DNA of 20,081 nt from RGIG3009 sp045648765. Its GTDB lineage: Bacteria > Bacillota > Clostridia > Oscillospirales > Acutalibacteraceae. The stretch lies in NCBI GenBank assembly GCA_045648765.1, contig JAZROQ010000064.1, positions 1-20,081 on the forward strand. The letters are read 5' to 3'. The translations under genes and the position numbers were made by a program. The notes beneath the pieces are model-generated. The model searched no databases, was not told the DNA's origin, and saw only the letters and a program-made list of their open reading frames with translations. Positions 6,284 to 13,681 of this stretch are shown here, in pieces (the first letter of the stretch is position 1; every line of letters starts with the position of its first letter).

Positions 6284-6820
6284 CTACTTTTTTTTACAAT
6301 ATCGATCTTCTTCACTGAAAATACAGCCGCAATATTTTTGCATATACAAGTTAAGATCACGTGCTTTTTGTTGCCCTTCACGGAAGAATGGACGAAAATC
6401 GCGATACAAAAAAGATACGCCGTGCTGTAACGAAACTTCGTTTGCCACTTTTATGAGCAAATCGTGGTTTTGATAGGGGCTGATAAGCAACGTGGTGGTA
6501 AAAGCAGAAAATCCGTTTTGCGCTGCGGTGCGTGCGGTTTCCTCCAAACGAGTGCGGTAACAACTTTCACAACGATCATCAAATTGTGTTCCTATGGTTC
6601 GTAAAAAAGGGCGCAATCCGTATTCGTCTTTAAGCAAAACAGGAAGCGAAATAGCGTTTGCATATTCCGTAAACGTGTTTCGGCGGCTGCGATACTCCGT
6701 AAAGGGATGGATATTCGGGTTGTACCAAAAACCGGTAACGAAAAAGCCTTCATTACGCAATGCATCGATGCAACTGATTGAGCAAGGGGCACAGCAACTG
6801 TGCAACAAAACAGAATCCAC
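6284..6820 (-). CDS. queH: Epoxyqueuosine reductase QueH
   Basis: It performs the last step of queuosine synthesis, reducing epoxyqueuosine to queuosine in tRNA; it is the non-B12 alternative to QueG. The 178-aa product carries the family's metal-binding Cys pairs: C9/C10 and C13 in LHSCCAPCS, C84/C87 in RCESCYRTRL, and C164/C166 in QKYCGCIFSEE. It also has YNPNIHP (33-39), TTTLLISPYQ (108-117) and YRDFRPF (139-145). I chose GTG 6820. A GTG three codons upstream (6829) would overlap the AGAGG ribosome binding site, which sits 8 nt before 6820. It ends in tandem stops, TAG TAA. It is upstream of dut; no other queuosine genes are in the window. Confidence 0.93.
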   Translation of the reverse strand: MDSVLLHSCCAPCSISCIDALRNEGFFVTGFWYNPNIHPFTEYRSRRNTFTEYANAISLPVLLKDEYGLRPFLRTIGTQFDDRCESCYRTRLEETARTAAQNGFSAFTTTLLISPYQNHDLLIKVANEVSLQHGVSFLYRDFRPFFREGQQKARDLNLYMQKYCGCIFSEEDRYCKKK

Positions 6821-6841
6821 AAATTTCACCTCTTTTCGATT

Positions 6842-6881
6842 AGTATAACACTCTTTTTTAAAAAAGAAAAGTACTTGTCAA
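6842..6881 (-). promoter_or_regulatory. Promoter region for queH-dut
   Basis: On the minus strand an extended -10, TGTTATACT, has its TATACT core at 6842-6847, ahead of the queH ribosome binding site. A consensus TTGACA lies at 6876-6881 but 28 nt away, too far for the same promoter; it could serve a weaker TAAAAA with a 15-nt spacer. A T6A6 palindrome lies between. The exact start is uncertain. Confidence 0.45.
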
Positions 6882-6890
6882 GATATTCCG

Positions 6891-6919
6891 TTGACTATTG
6901 TCGGAAAATGTGGTACGCT
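6891..6919 (+). promoter_or_regulatory. Sigma-A promoter for the NAGPA-like gene
   Basis: -35 TTGACT (6891-6896), a 17-nt spacer and -10 TACGCT (6914-6919) with an upstream TG making an extended -10. It is back to back with the queH promoter region, so the two units diverge from a shared 127-bp gap. Confidence 0.6.
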
Positions 6920-6956
6920 TTTAAAGAATTAGGGATTATGAAAGGGTGTTTATTTC

Positions 6957-8234
6957 ATGTCGGATACAACCCAATTGATAGAACAAGAACAAGAAATTCA
7001 ACCGGCAACCGAAGGACTTGAAAAACCTGCAAAACAAGGTGCCAGACACGCCGCTCCTAAAGTGAAAAAACCGTTATGGTTGCGCATTGTGCTGTGGGCG
7101 CTTTCCGGTATCGGGGTGCTGGTTTCTTTGGCGGTTGCGTTTTTTCTTACATTGTTTTATTCCCCGCTTATGCCGGAATGGCGTGACCAATACGTCATGA
7201 TGACGTATCAAACCTCCAACCCGTGGTTGTGCACGTTGTTTTTCTCGCAAGAGGATATTGACGCAACTTTCGACCGGCATACCGTGGCGACTCCGGAAGG
7301 GGAAACAAACACGGGCCTGATTGAGGTCCCCGACGAACCGGAAATTAAAAAAGAATTTTCTGTTTCGGAAAAATATCCCGGAGAAACGCTGTACGATGAC
7401 GGCGAAGTTCAAATTATCAAGTTTAGCGGGAAAACAAAGCGCGGTGTTTACACGGCTCGTCTTATTCAAATTAAAGACCCCGAACGAGTTATGCTTGGTG
7501 TGACCAATCAGTTGGGAAAACGCGGGCAAACCATTGGCGATATGTGCACTACCAACAATGCTTTGTGTGGCATTAATGCCGGCGGATTTGTGGATATCGG
7601 CGGTGTTGGCAACGGCGGTACGCCTACCGAACTGGTTGTTAAAGACGGCGTGCTCACGATATATCAAGAAAAAGAAAGTTACGAAATCATTGGCTTTAAT
7701 CGTGATAACGTGTTGGTGCTCGGCACCTATACCGAAGAAGAAATTCCTGCGCTTAACCTGCGCGACGCGATTAGCTGGGGTGTTTTGCGTTGGAAACCGG
7801 CGCTGATTCTTAACGGTGTTCGTGCTCAGTTCAGCGGCTTGGCGGGCGGCTTTGACCCTCGTTCTGCCATTGGTCAACGGGACGACGGATTGGTTATGTT
7901 GCTTGTCGTTGATGGTAGCGCCAAACGCAGTGTGGACGGTGCCAACATGGAATTGGTGACGGATATTTTATCGGAGTATGGTGCCGTAAATGCCGCCAAT
8001 TTAGATGGTGGTACGTCGGCGTGTATGGCGTTACAAGGAAAAATCATTAATACGGTTTGTAACCCTTCCATTGCCTCGCGCGGACGCTATTTGGCAACAT
8101 CGTGGTTGGTTAAACAAACGGGTGAAGTGTTGGATAATTCCACGGAAATAACTACGAATGTTTCGGAATCCACCACGGATAATACTACCACTGTAACCGA
8201 AAATACAACGGTTGCCACACAAACTTTGCCGTAA
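6957..8234 (+). CDS. Membrane-anchored phosphodiester glycosidase-domain protein (NAGPA-like)
   Basis: A 425-residue protein with a charged cytoplasmic N-terminus (1-40, Glu/Gln-rich then Lys-rich) and one membrane segment (about 41-67). The extracellular part carries a domain resembling GlcNAc-1-phosphodiester alpha-N-acetylglucosaminidase (about 155-385). Its signatures are CGINAGGF, GNGGTPTELVVKDG, LILNG, PRSAIGQ and NLDGGTSACM (348-357). Bacterial relatives are linked to exopolysaccharide or wall-polymer phosphodiesters; the substrate cannot be told from sequence. The C-terminal 30 residues are a Thr/Ser/Asn-rich low-complexity tail typical of surface proteins, without an LPxTG motif. ATG 6957 has GAAAGGGTG about 9 nt upstream. 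It is transcribed alone, between its promoter and a strong terminator. Confidence 0.88.
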   Translation: MSDTTQLIEQEQEIQPATEGLEKPAKQGARHAAPKVKKPLWLRIVLWALSGIGVLVSLAVAFFLTLFYSPLMPEWRDQYVMMTYQTSNPWLCTLFFSQEDIDATFDRHTVATPEGETNTGLIEVPDEPEIKKEFSVSEKYPGETLYDDGEVQIIKFSGKTKRGVYTARLIQIKDPERVMLGVTNQLGKRGQTIGDMCTTNNALCGINAGGFVDIGGVGNGGTPTELVVKDGVLTIYQEKESYEIIGFNRDNVLVLGTYTEEEIPALNLRDAISWGVLRWKPALILNGVRAQFSGLAGGFDPRSAIGQRDDGLVMLLVVDGSAKRSVDGANMELVTDILSEYGAVNAANLDGGTSACMALQGKIINTVCNPSIASRGRYLATSWLVKQTGEVLDNSTEITTNVSESTTDNTTTVTENTTVATQTLP

Positions 8235-8240
8235 AAAAAC

Positions 8241-8271
8241 ACCGATGGGGAATAACCTCATCGGTATTTTT
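8241..8271 (+). terminator. Rho-independent terminator after the NAGPA-like gene
   Basis: ACCGATGGGG (8241-8250) pairs with CCTCATCGGT (8256-8265) with one G-U pair and a 5-nt loop, followed by ATTTTT. It begins 6 nt after the stop codon and isolates this gene from the pyrH operon. Confidence 0.9.
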
Positions 8272-8311
8272 GCGCCGTGGAAAATGTTAGCAGAAAATTT
8301 ACGGTTTTCCC

Positions 8312-8340
8312 TTTACAGAAAGAGTAATTTATAGTAGAAT
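8312..8340 (+). promoter_or_regulatory. Sigma-A promoter of the pyrH-polC operon
   Basis: -35 TTTACA (8312-8317), exact 17-nt spacer, -10 TAGAAT (8335-8340). It lies between the upstream terminator and pyrH. No other convincing promoter is seen before the end of polC, so it may drive the whole eight-gene run. Confidence 0.75.
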
Positions 8341-8377
8341 ATTAAAATAAGAATACAGAGGAAAAGAGTGTGGGATT

Positions 8378-9085
8378 GTGGATTTGAAATATAAACGGAT
8401 TTTGTTAAAACTCAGTGGCGAAGCATTGGCCGGTGCGCAAAAACACGGTTTGGATTTTGATACAGTTAACCGTGTGTGCGCTTCGATTAAAGAATGTGTC
8501 GAAGCGGGTGCGCAAATTGCTATTGTGGTAGGCGGCGGTAACTTTTGGCGTGGTCGCTCCAGCGGTGAAATGGATCGTACGCGTGCCGACCATATGGGTA
8601 TGCTCGCTACAACCATCAACTCGTTGGCGTTGGCTGATTCGCTCGAGCAACTTGGTTGCGAGGTGCGTGTCCAAACGGCAATTGCCATGAACGAAATTGC
8701 AGAACCGTACATTCGCAATCGGGCGGTACGTCATTTGGAAAAAGGACGTGTGGTGATTTTTGGTTGCGGTACGGGAAATCCGTTTTTCTCGACCGATACG
8801 GCTTCCGCTTTACGTGCTTTGGAAATTGAGGCCGATATCATCTTTAAAGCAAGTATGGTCGATGGCGTGTATGACAGCGATCCCAAAACCAATCCCGACG
8901 CCGTGCGGTATGAAACACTTTCGTTTATGGATGTGCTTAACAAAGATCTTAAAGTGATGGATTCCACTGCGGCAAGTTTGTGTAATGATAACCACCTTCC
9001 CATCTTGGTTTTTAATTTGGAACAACCCGAAAATATTGTTCGTGCTGTTTCGGGCGAAAATATCGGTACGATCGTACATTCTTAA
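8378..9085 (+). CDS. pyrH: UMP kinase (uridylate kinase)
   Basis: It phosphorylates UMP to UDP in pyrimidine nucleotide synthesis; bacterial enzymes are hexamers of the amino-acid-kinase fold. The 235-aa product shows KLSGEALAG (11-19), GGGNFWRGR (52-60), RTRADHMGMLAT (67-78), the nucleotide segment GCGTGNPFFSTD (about 130-141) and the C-terminal KASMVDGVYDSDP. Start GTG 8378 is the only in-frame start near the conserved N-terminus. Its ribosome binding site is weak (AAAAGAG about 9 nt upstream; a better AGAGGA is about 15 nt away). It is first in the operon, whereas many Firmicutes have rpsB-tsf directly before it. Confidence 0.97.
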   Translation: MDLKYKRILLKLSGEALAGAQKHGLDFDTVNRVCASIKECVEAGAQIAIVVGGGNFWRGRSSGEMDRTRADHMGMLATTINSLALADSLEQLGCEVRVQTAIAMNEIAEPYIRNRAVRHLEKGRVVIFGCGTGNPFFSTDTASALRALEIEADIIFKASMVDGVYDSDPKTNPDAVRYETLSFMDVLNKDLKVMDSTAASLCNDNHLPILVFNLEQPENIVRAVSGENIGTIVHS

Positions 9086-9104
9086 TTTTGGAGGAATAAA
9101 CATC

Positions 9105-9659
9105 ATGGATAAAGTATTTGCTGTTGCGCAAGAAAAGATGGATAAAACAATCAACGCATTGCTTAATGAATATGCAACGATTCGTGCAGGTCGCGCTAAT
9201 CCTGCGGTGCTGGATAAAATCACAGTAGATTATTATGGCAGCCCTACTCCTGTTCAACAAATGGCGGCAGTTTCCGTGCCGGAACCGCGCACAATTTTGA
9301 TTTCTCCGTGGGATAAAAACACCCTGCGTGATATCGAAAAAGCAATTCTCACGTCGGATTTAGGGCTTAATCCGCAAAACGACGGCAGCACGTTGCGCCT
9401 CAATTTCCCGCCGCTTACGGAAGAACGCCGCAAAGAATTGGTGAAAGGTGTTTTCAAATACGCCGAAGATTCCAAAGTTGCCATTCGTTCCATTCGTCGT
9501 GATGCCATGGATAAGATAAAAGATTTGAAGAAAAAGTCTGAGATCACCGAAGATGACCAAAAAGGCGCTGAAAAGAAATTGCAAGATATTACTGACAAGT
9601 TCTGCAAAGAAATTGAAGGTATTGCTGCAAAAAAAGAAAAAGAGATCATGGAAATCTAA
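9105..9659 (+). CDS. frr: Ribosome recycling factor
   Basis: It splits the post-termination ribosome together with EF-G. The 184-residue product is the family length, with the helical bundle motif ATIRAGRANPAVLDKI and the YYGSPTPVQQ segment of the hinge and domain II. The C-terminal half is a Lys/Glu-rich helix pair. I chose ATG 9105, which has GGAGG at 9090-9094. A longer in-frame start at 8985 lies inside pyrH and adds 40 unrelated residues, so it is rejected. The gap to pyrH is 19 bp. Confidence 0.97.
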   Translation: MDKVFAVAQEKMDKTINALLNEYATIRAGRANPAVLDKITVDYYGSPTPVQQMAAVSVPEPRTILISPWDKNTLRDIEKAILTSDLGLNPQNDGSTLRLNFPPLTEERRKELVKGVFKYAEDSKVAIRSIRRDAMDKIKDLKKKSEITEDDQKGAEKKLQDITDKFCKEIEGIAAKKEKEIMEI

Positions 9660-9681
9660 CGCAAATTAAAATCATTTATGT

Positions 9682-9724
9682 TGTGACCGGCGGAATCGTC
9701 CACCGGTCACACGTGCAATTTTTG
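9682..9724 (+). terminator. Hairpin between frr and uppS, possible partial terminator
   Basis: TGTGACCGG (9682-9690) and CCGGTCACA (9703-9711) form a perfect 9-bp stem, and an inner GGA/TCC can extend it. Downstream is ACGTGCAATTTTT, so the T run starts several bases after the stem. It may attenuate, process or stabilise the operon mRNA rather than fully terminate it. Confidence 0.4.
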
Positions 9725-9741
9725 GCAAAGGAGAAATGGGT

Positions 9742-10482
9742 GTGAACTGGTTTAAACGCCGTAAACCGTTGGTGCAGCAAGAAGATGTGTTGCCGAAACA
9801 TATCGGCATTATTATGGATGGTAACGGTCGTTGGGCAAAAAAACGTGGGTTACCTCGTCAAGCCGGGCACGTGACCGGTGCAAAGGTGTTTCGTACCATT
9901 GCCAAGCACTGCGAAAAACGGGGAATAGAAGTAGCAACTTTCTATGCTTTTTCCACTGAAAACTGGAAACGCCCACCCGAAGAAGTAGACGCGATTATGA
10001 ATTTGTTGCGTGAATATTTAAAAGAGTCTTTGGCTGATTTTAAAAAAGAAAACATCTGTACGCGGTTTATTGGTGACCGTTCTATGTTGGCGGATGATAT
10101 TCAACAACTGATGGCCGAAGCCGAAGAAGCTACCGCACAAAAAGACGGTATGATTTTGAACATTGCCATTAATTATGGCGGACGGGCGGAAATTGCCGCA
10201 TCTGTCAAACAAATTGCCCAAAAAGTTAAATCGGGTGAGTTGCTGCCTGAAGACATTAACGAAGAAGTTTTAGATCAACATTTATATACGGCACAACAGC
10301 CGGAAGTCGATTTGATTTTGCGTCCCAGCGGAGAATACCGACTTTCCAACTTTTTGATTTGGCAATCAGCGTATGCAGAATATGTTTTTAACGATATTCT
10401 ATGGCCGGATTTTACCACAAAAGATTTGGACGAAGCGTTAGCGGTTTATGCCGGACGGCACCGCCGTTTCGGGGGAGTTTAA
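9742..10482 (+). CDS. uppS: Undecaprenyl diphosphate synthase (isoprenyl transferase)
   Basis: It condenses isopentenyl-PP units onto farnesyl-PP to make the C55 lipid carrier of peptidoglycan and other wall polymers. The 246-aa product has HIGIIMDGNGRWAKKRG with catalytic D26, FSTENWKRP, NIAINYGGRAEI, and the pyrophosphate-binding R194, R200 and E213 around RPSGEYRLSNF, the same numbers as in the E. coli enzyme. The usual RTSGE is RPSGE here. I prefer GTG 9742, because AAAGGAG (9727-9733) is 8 nt before it and only 2 nt before the ATG at 9736. Confidence 0.96.
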   Translation: MNWFKRRKPLVQQEDVLPKHIGIIMDGNGRWAKKRGLPRQAGHVTGAKVFRTIAKHCEKRGIEVATFYAFSTENWKRPPEEVDAIMNLLREYLKESLADFKKENICTRFIGDRSMLADDIQQLMAEAEEATAQKDGMILNIAINYGGRAEIAASVKQIAQKVKSGELLPEDINEEVLDQHLYTAQQPEVDLILRPSGEYRLSNFLIWQSAYAEYVFNDILWPDFTTKDLDEALAVYAGRHRRFGGV

Positions 10483-10501
10483 AAACAAAGGAAGTGACAC
10501 C

Positions 10502-11338
10502 ATGAAAACACGAATTATAACCGCTGTAATTAGTGCAGCGCTATTATTAGCTGTGCTTTTTTCACCATGGACGGCGCTTCTAACGGTTGCGGTTTCATTG
10601 ATTTGCGGTGTGGCGGTATACGAAGTTCTCACGGTAATGGGCTTTGCCAAACATCGTGACTCGTCTATTGCTGCTGTTCTTTTTGCGGTGCTTTGCCCAT
10701 GGTTTAGCCGCATGAACGGTGGTTTTGTATTTGTTGTTTGTTTGCTTTATGTATTAGCTTTGTTGGTTTTTTGGGCAATATCTCGCGAAACGTTGTCGTT
10801 TGAAAAAACCTGCAAGATATTTTTGGTTTCACTGTTCATTTCTTTATCCCTTTCGTGTCTTTCTCACTTGCGGATGGCCGGTGTGAAAAGAGATAGTGAC
10901 GGGTTGTTTTATGTTTTCTTGGCATTGATTATAGCCTGGGTGGCAGATAGCGGCGCTTATTTTATCGGTACTTTTTTTGGAAAACACAAATTGTGTCCTC
11001 GTTTATCACCCAAAAAGACGGTGGAAGGACTCGTTGGCGGTATTGCCACGTCGGTATTGATGAGCTTGTTTGCGGGATTTGTTTATCAATCGTGTGTGTT
11101 GTCAGGCGAAGCGTGCGTTTCCTATGGTGAAATTTTTGTATTATCCTTGGTTTGTGCGCCGCTTTCGGTGTTAGGCGATTTGTTTGCCTCGCTTATTAAA
11201 CGCCGTAATGGTGCCAAGGATTTTGGCAAGATTTTCCCCGGTCACGGTGGCATGATGGATCGTTTTGACAGTTTGTTGTTTGTTTTGCCGGTCGTGTACT
11301 TGGCATTACGTATTTTCCCGCTTGTTTACCAAGTGTAA
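10502..11338 (+). CDS. cdsA: Phosphatidate cytidylyltransferase (CDP-diglyceride synthase)
   Basis: It makes CDP-diacylglycerol from phosphatidate and CTP, the precursor of the anionic phospholipids. The 278-residue protein is strongly hydrophobic, with multiple membrane segments. It carries DSGAYFIGTFFGKHKL and the C-terminal family signature from about 234 to 255 (RRNGAKDFGKIFPGHGG followed by MMDRFDS), with the conserved Lys-Asp and Asp-Arg-x-Asp metal-binding residues. ATG 10502 has AGGAAGTG just upstream. A start at 10448 inside uppS would add 18 unrelated residues. It lies 19 bp after uppS. Confidence 0.96.
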   Translation: MKTRIITAVISAALLLAVLFSPWTALLTVAVSLICGVAVYEVLTVMGFAKHRDSSIAAVLFAVLCPWFSRMNGGFVFVVCLLYVLALLVFWAISRETLSFEKTCKIFLVSLFISLSLSCLSHLRMAGVKRDSDGLFYVFLALIIAWVADSGAYFIGTFFGKHKLCPRLSPKKTVEGLVGGIATSVLMSLFAGFVYQSCVLSGEACVSYGEIFVLSLVCAPLSVLGDLFASLIKRRNGAKDFGKIFPGHGGMMDRFDSLLFVLPVVYLALRIFPLVYQV

Positions 11339-11357
11339 TTTTTAAGGAGTGGCGCAA

Positions 11358-12518
11358 ATGAAACGACTTATCCTGTTGGGTTCAACCGGCTCTATCGGTA
11401 CCCAAGCGCTGGACGTTGCCGAACGTCTGGGCTATACGGTGACAGCGCTGGCGGCACATTCCAATGTGGATAAAATAGAAGAGCAAATCCGTAAATTCAA
11501 GCCCAAAGCGGTGGCAATGTATGTGGAATCTGCCGCTCGTGATTTGCGTGACAGAGTGCGCGATTGTTCGGTAGAAATTTTATCCGGTATAGATGGATTG
11601 TGTGAATTGGCACGTCGCGACGACGGCGATATTGTTCTCAACGCCGTGGTCGGTATGGTGGGTCTTATGCCCACGTTATCTGCGTTGGAAGCAGGGCACG
11701 ATGTGGCACTTGCTAACAAAGAAACATTGGTTGCCGGTGGAGAACTTGTGATGTCTTGTGCTCGACGTAACGGTGTGAGCATTTTGCCGGTTGACAGTGA
11801 ACATTCCGCCATTTTTCAGTGCTTGCAAGCCACGGCAAACGGTCCGTGGACACCGCCGGCTTCTACGGAAAATTTGGGGCTTTCTCGTTTGATTTTAACG
11901 GCATCCGGTGGACCTTTTTTTGGGAAAACGGCGGATGAGCTCAAAAAAGTTACTTGTGCTCAAGCTTTAAAACATCCCAATTGGTCGATGGGACCGAAAA
12001 TCACGGTGGATTCTGCCACCATGATGAACAAAGGATTGGAATTGATTGAGGCAAAATGGTTATTTGACGTTTCGGCGGAGAATATAGATATAGTTGTACA
12101 TCGTGAAAGCATCGTGCACTCGCTTATCGAGTTTACGGATTATTCTGTTTTGGCGCAAATGGGAATTCCCGATATGCGTATTCCTATTCAGTATGCACTT
12201 ACGTGGCCTATGCGCGCAACGCCGCCTGTGAAACGCCTGAATTTGTCCGAAATTGGCACACTTTCTTTCTTTAAACCGGACAACGAGGCTTTTCCTGCTA
12301 TTGAACTTTGCCGAAAAGCCATCCAAAAAGGCGGGGCTTATCCGGTGGCAATTAATGCCGCAAACGAGGAAGCCAACCGCTTGTTCCGACAAGAAAAACT
12401 TGCCTTCCACCAAATTAGTGAAACGGTAGCAAGTTGGTTGGAACGACCGCTTATGCCGATACACTCGGCAGAAGATGTGTTGGCTGTCGATGCTGAGGTA
12501 CGAAATCAGATGAGGTGA
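11358..12518 (+). CDS. dxr: 1-deoxy-D-xylulose 5-phosphate reductoisomerase
   Basis: It converts DXP to MEP using NADPH, the committing step of the MEP isoprenoid pathway. The 386-aa product has the NADPH loop GSTGSIG (8-14), LANKETLVAGG, metal ligands D146 and E148 in VDSEHS and E228 in MNKGLELIEAKW, HPNWSMGPKITVDSATM, and HRESIVHSLIEF. ATG 11358 has AAGGAG 8 nt before it; the in-frame GTG at 11349 overlaps that site and is rejected. Its stop overlaps the rseP start by 4 bp. With ispG in the same operon it feeds UppS. Confidence 0.97.
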   Translation: MKRLILLGSTGSIGTQALDVAERLGYTVTALAAHSNVDKIEEQIRKFKPKAVAMYVESAARDLRDRVRDCSVEILSGIDGLCELARRDDGDIVLNAVVGMVGLMPTLSALEAGHDVALANKETLVAGGELVMSCARRNGVSILPVDSEHSAIFQCLQATANGPWTPPASTENLGLSRLILTASGGPFFGKTADELKKVTCAQALKHPNWSMGPKITVDSATMMNKGLELIEAKWLFDVSAENIDIVVHRESIVHSLIEFTDYSVLAQMGIPDMRIPIQYALTWPMRATPPVKRLNLSEIGTLSFFKPDNEAFPAIELCRKAIQKGGAYPVAINAANEEANRLFRQEKLAFHQISETVASWLERPLMPIHSAEDVLAVDAEVRNQMR

Positions 12519-13669
12519 TTGTCATCGAAACCATTTTGTTCTCAATATTACGTATCGCCGCGGCAGTCGTGGTGTTTGGTATCATTGTTATTATCCACGA
12601 AGGTGGGCATTTTGCTGCTGCCAAAGCAACCGGCGTACAAGTAAACGAATTTGCCATTGGCATGGGGCCTAAGTTGCTTTCTTGGGGGAAAAAAGAAACA
12701 CGGTACACGCTTCGTTTGTTTCCGGTAGGTGGATTTTGCGCCATGGAAGGGGAAGATGCCGCCGGTGGCGGTGAGGTTAAGTTACAACAAACCAAAATCA
12801 CCGATAATCCCCGTGCCTTTAATCGAAAAAAAGTGTGGCAACGCGTTTTAATTACGGTTGCCGGTGCTGTTATGAATTTGGTGCTTGGTTTTGCGTTGCT
12901 TTGTGCTTATTTTGGTGTGTGCACGTTGCCGTCTGCAGATGGAAATACCTACTATGCCGGCACACAAATCTCGCGTTTAGAAGAAAACACTCCCGCTTAT
13001 CAAACAGGGTTACGTGCAGGGGATACGGTTTTAAAAATTGATAATAAACGTGTGTTTACGGTAATGGATATACAATCCTTGCTGCAAGATAGTGACGATG
13101 CGGTTTTTACCATGCATGTTCGTCGAAATGTCGATGGTGCTCTCACGGAAGTTACGTTACCTTCGGTTACGTTCCATCGTGAATATTCCGAAGAGCTGGG
13201 GGTACATCAGCTTAACTACGACTTTTATGTTAATCCCATCAAGCAAACTTTGGGAAGCACCATTGTGCAGTCTTTCAAAACAGAATGCAGTGTTGCCGTG
13301 ATGGTGTGGCGCAGTTTGGGAAACTTGTTGACCGGCAAATACGGTCTCAACGAGTTGTCTGGTCCTGTCGGTACCGTAGATATCATTGGTGACACGGTTG
13401 CGGGTGCTGTGCAACAAGAACAGTGGCAACTGGGTCTTGGCAGCGTGCTGATGTTGGTGGTGCTGCTTACAGTAAACGTGGGGATCTTCAACTTGCTGCC
13501 TTTCCCGGCACTGGATGGTGGACGTCTTCTCTTTTTAGCGTGGGAGGGCATTACTCGCAAACCTGTCCCCGCCAAGTATGAAGGCTTGGTGCACGGTATC
13601 GGTTTTGCTTTGTTATTACTTTTGATAATAATTGTTACGTTTAGTGACGTGTGGAAAATTATACAATAA
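12515..13669 (+). CDS. rseP: Site-2 intramembrane zinc metalloprotease (RseP/RasP)
   Basis: It cuts transmembrane proteins within the membrane, such as anti-sigma factors and leftover signal peptides. The 384-aa product has the zinc motif HEGGH (28-32) in the first membrane segment, one PDZ domain (about 140-215), and a C-terminal NLLPFPALDGGR supplying D334 in a third membrane segment, then a last hydrophobic helix. This is the usual four-helix, single-PDZ Gram-positive layout. The start is taken as GTG 12515, overlapping the dxr stop (GTGA). Its ribosome binding site (AGATGAG) is very close, so translational coupling is likely and the exact start is uncertain. Confidence 0.95.
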   Translation: MIVIETILFSILRIAAAVVVFGIIVIIHEGGHFAAAKATGVQVNEFAIGMGPKLLSWGKKETRYTLRLFPVGGFCAMEGEDAAGGGEVKLQQTKITDNPRAFNRKKVWQRVLITVAGAVMNLVLGFALLCAYFGVCTLPSADGNTYYAGTQISRLEENTPAYQTGLRAGDTVLKIDNKRVFTVMDIQSLLQDSDDAVFTMHVRRNVDGALTEVTLPSVTFHREYSEELGVHQLNYDFYVNPIKQTLGSTIVQSFKTECSVAVMVWRSLGNLLTGKYGLNELSGPVGTVDIIGDTVAGAVQQEQWQLGLGSVLMLVVLLTVNVGIFNLLPFPALDGGRLLFLAWEGITRKPVPAKYEGLVHGIGFALLLLLIIIVTFSDVWKIIQ

Positions 13670-13681
13670 GGGGTTTTCGCG

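Noticed and set aside
7074..7877. 267-codon minus-strand frame opposite the NAGPA-like gene
   Set aside because: The plus-strand frame has recognised motifs, a promoter, a ribosome binding site and a terminator. The antisense frame has a composition typical of a codon shadow.
8985..9104. 40-residue N-terminal extension of frr
   Set aside because: It overlaps pyrH. The family-length start at 9105 has its own GGAGG.
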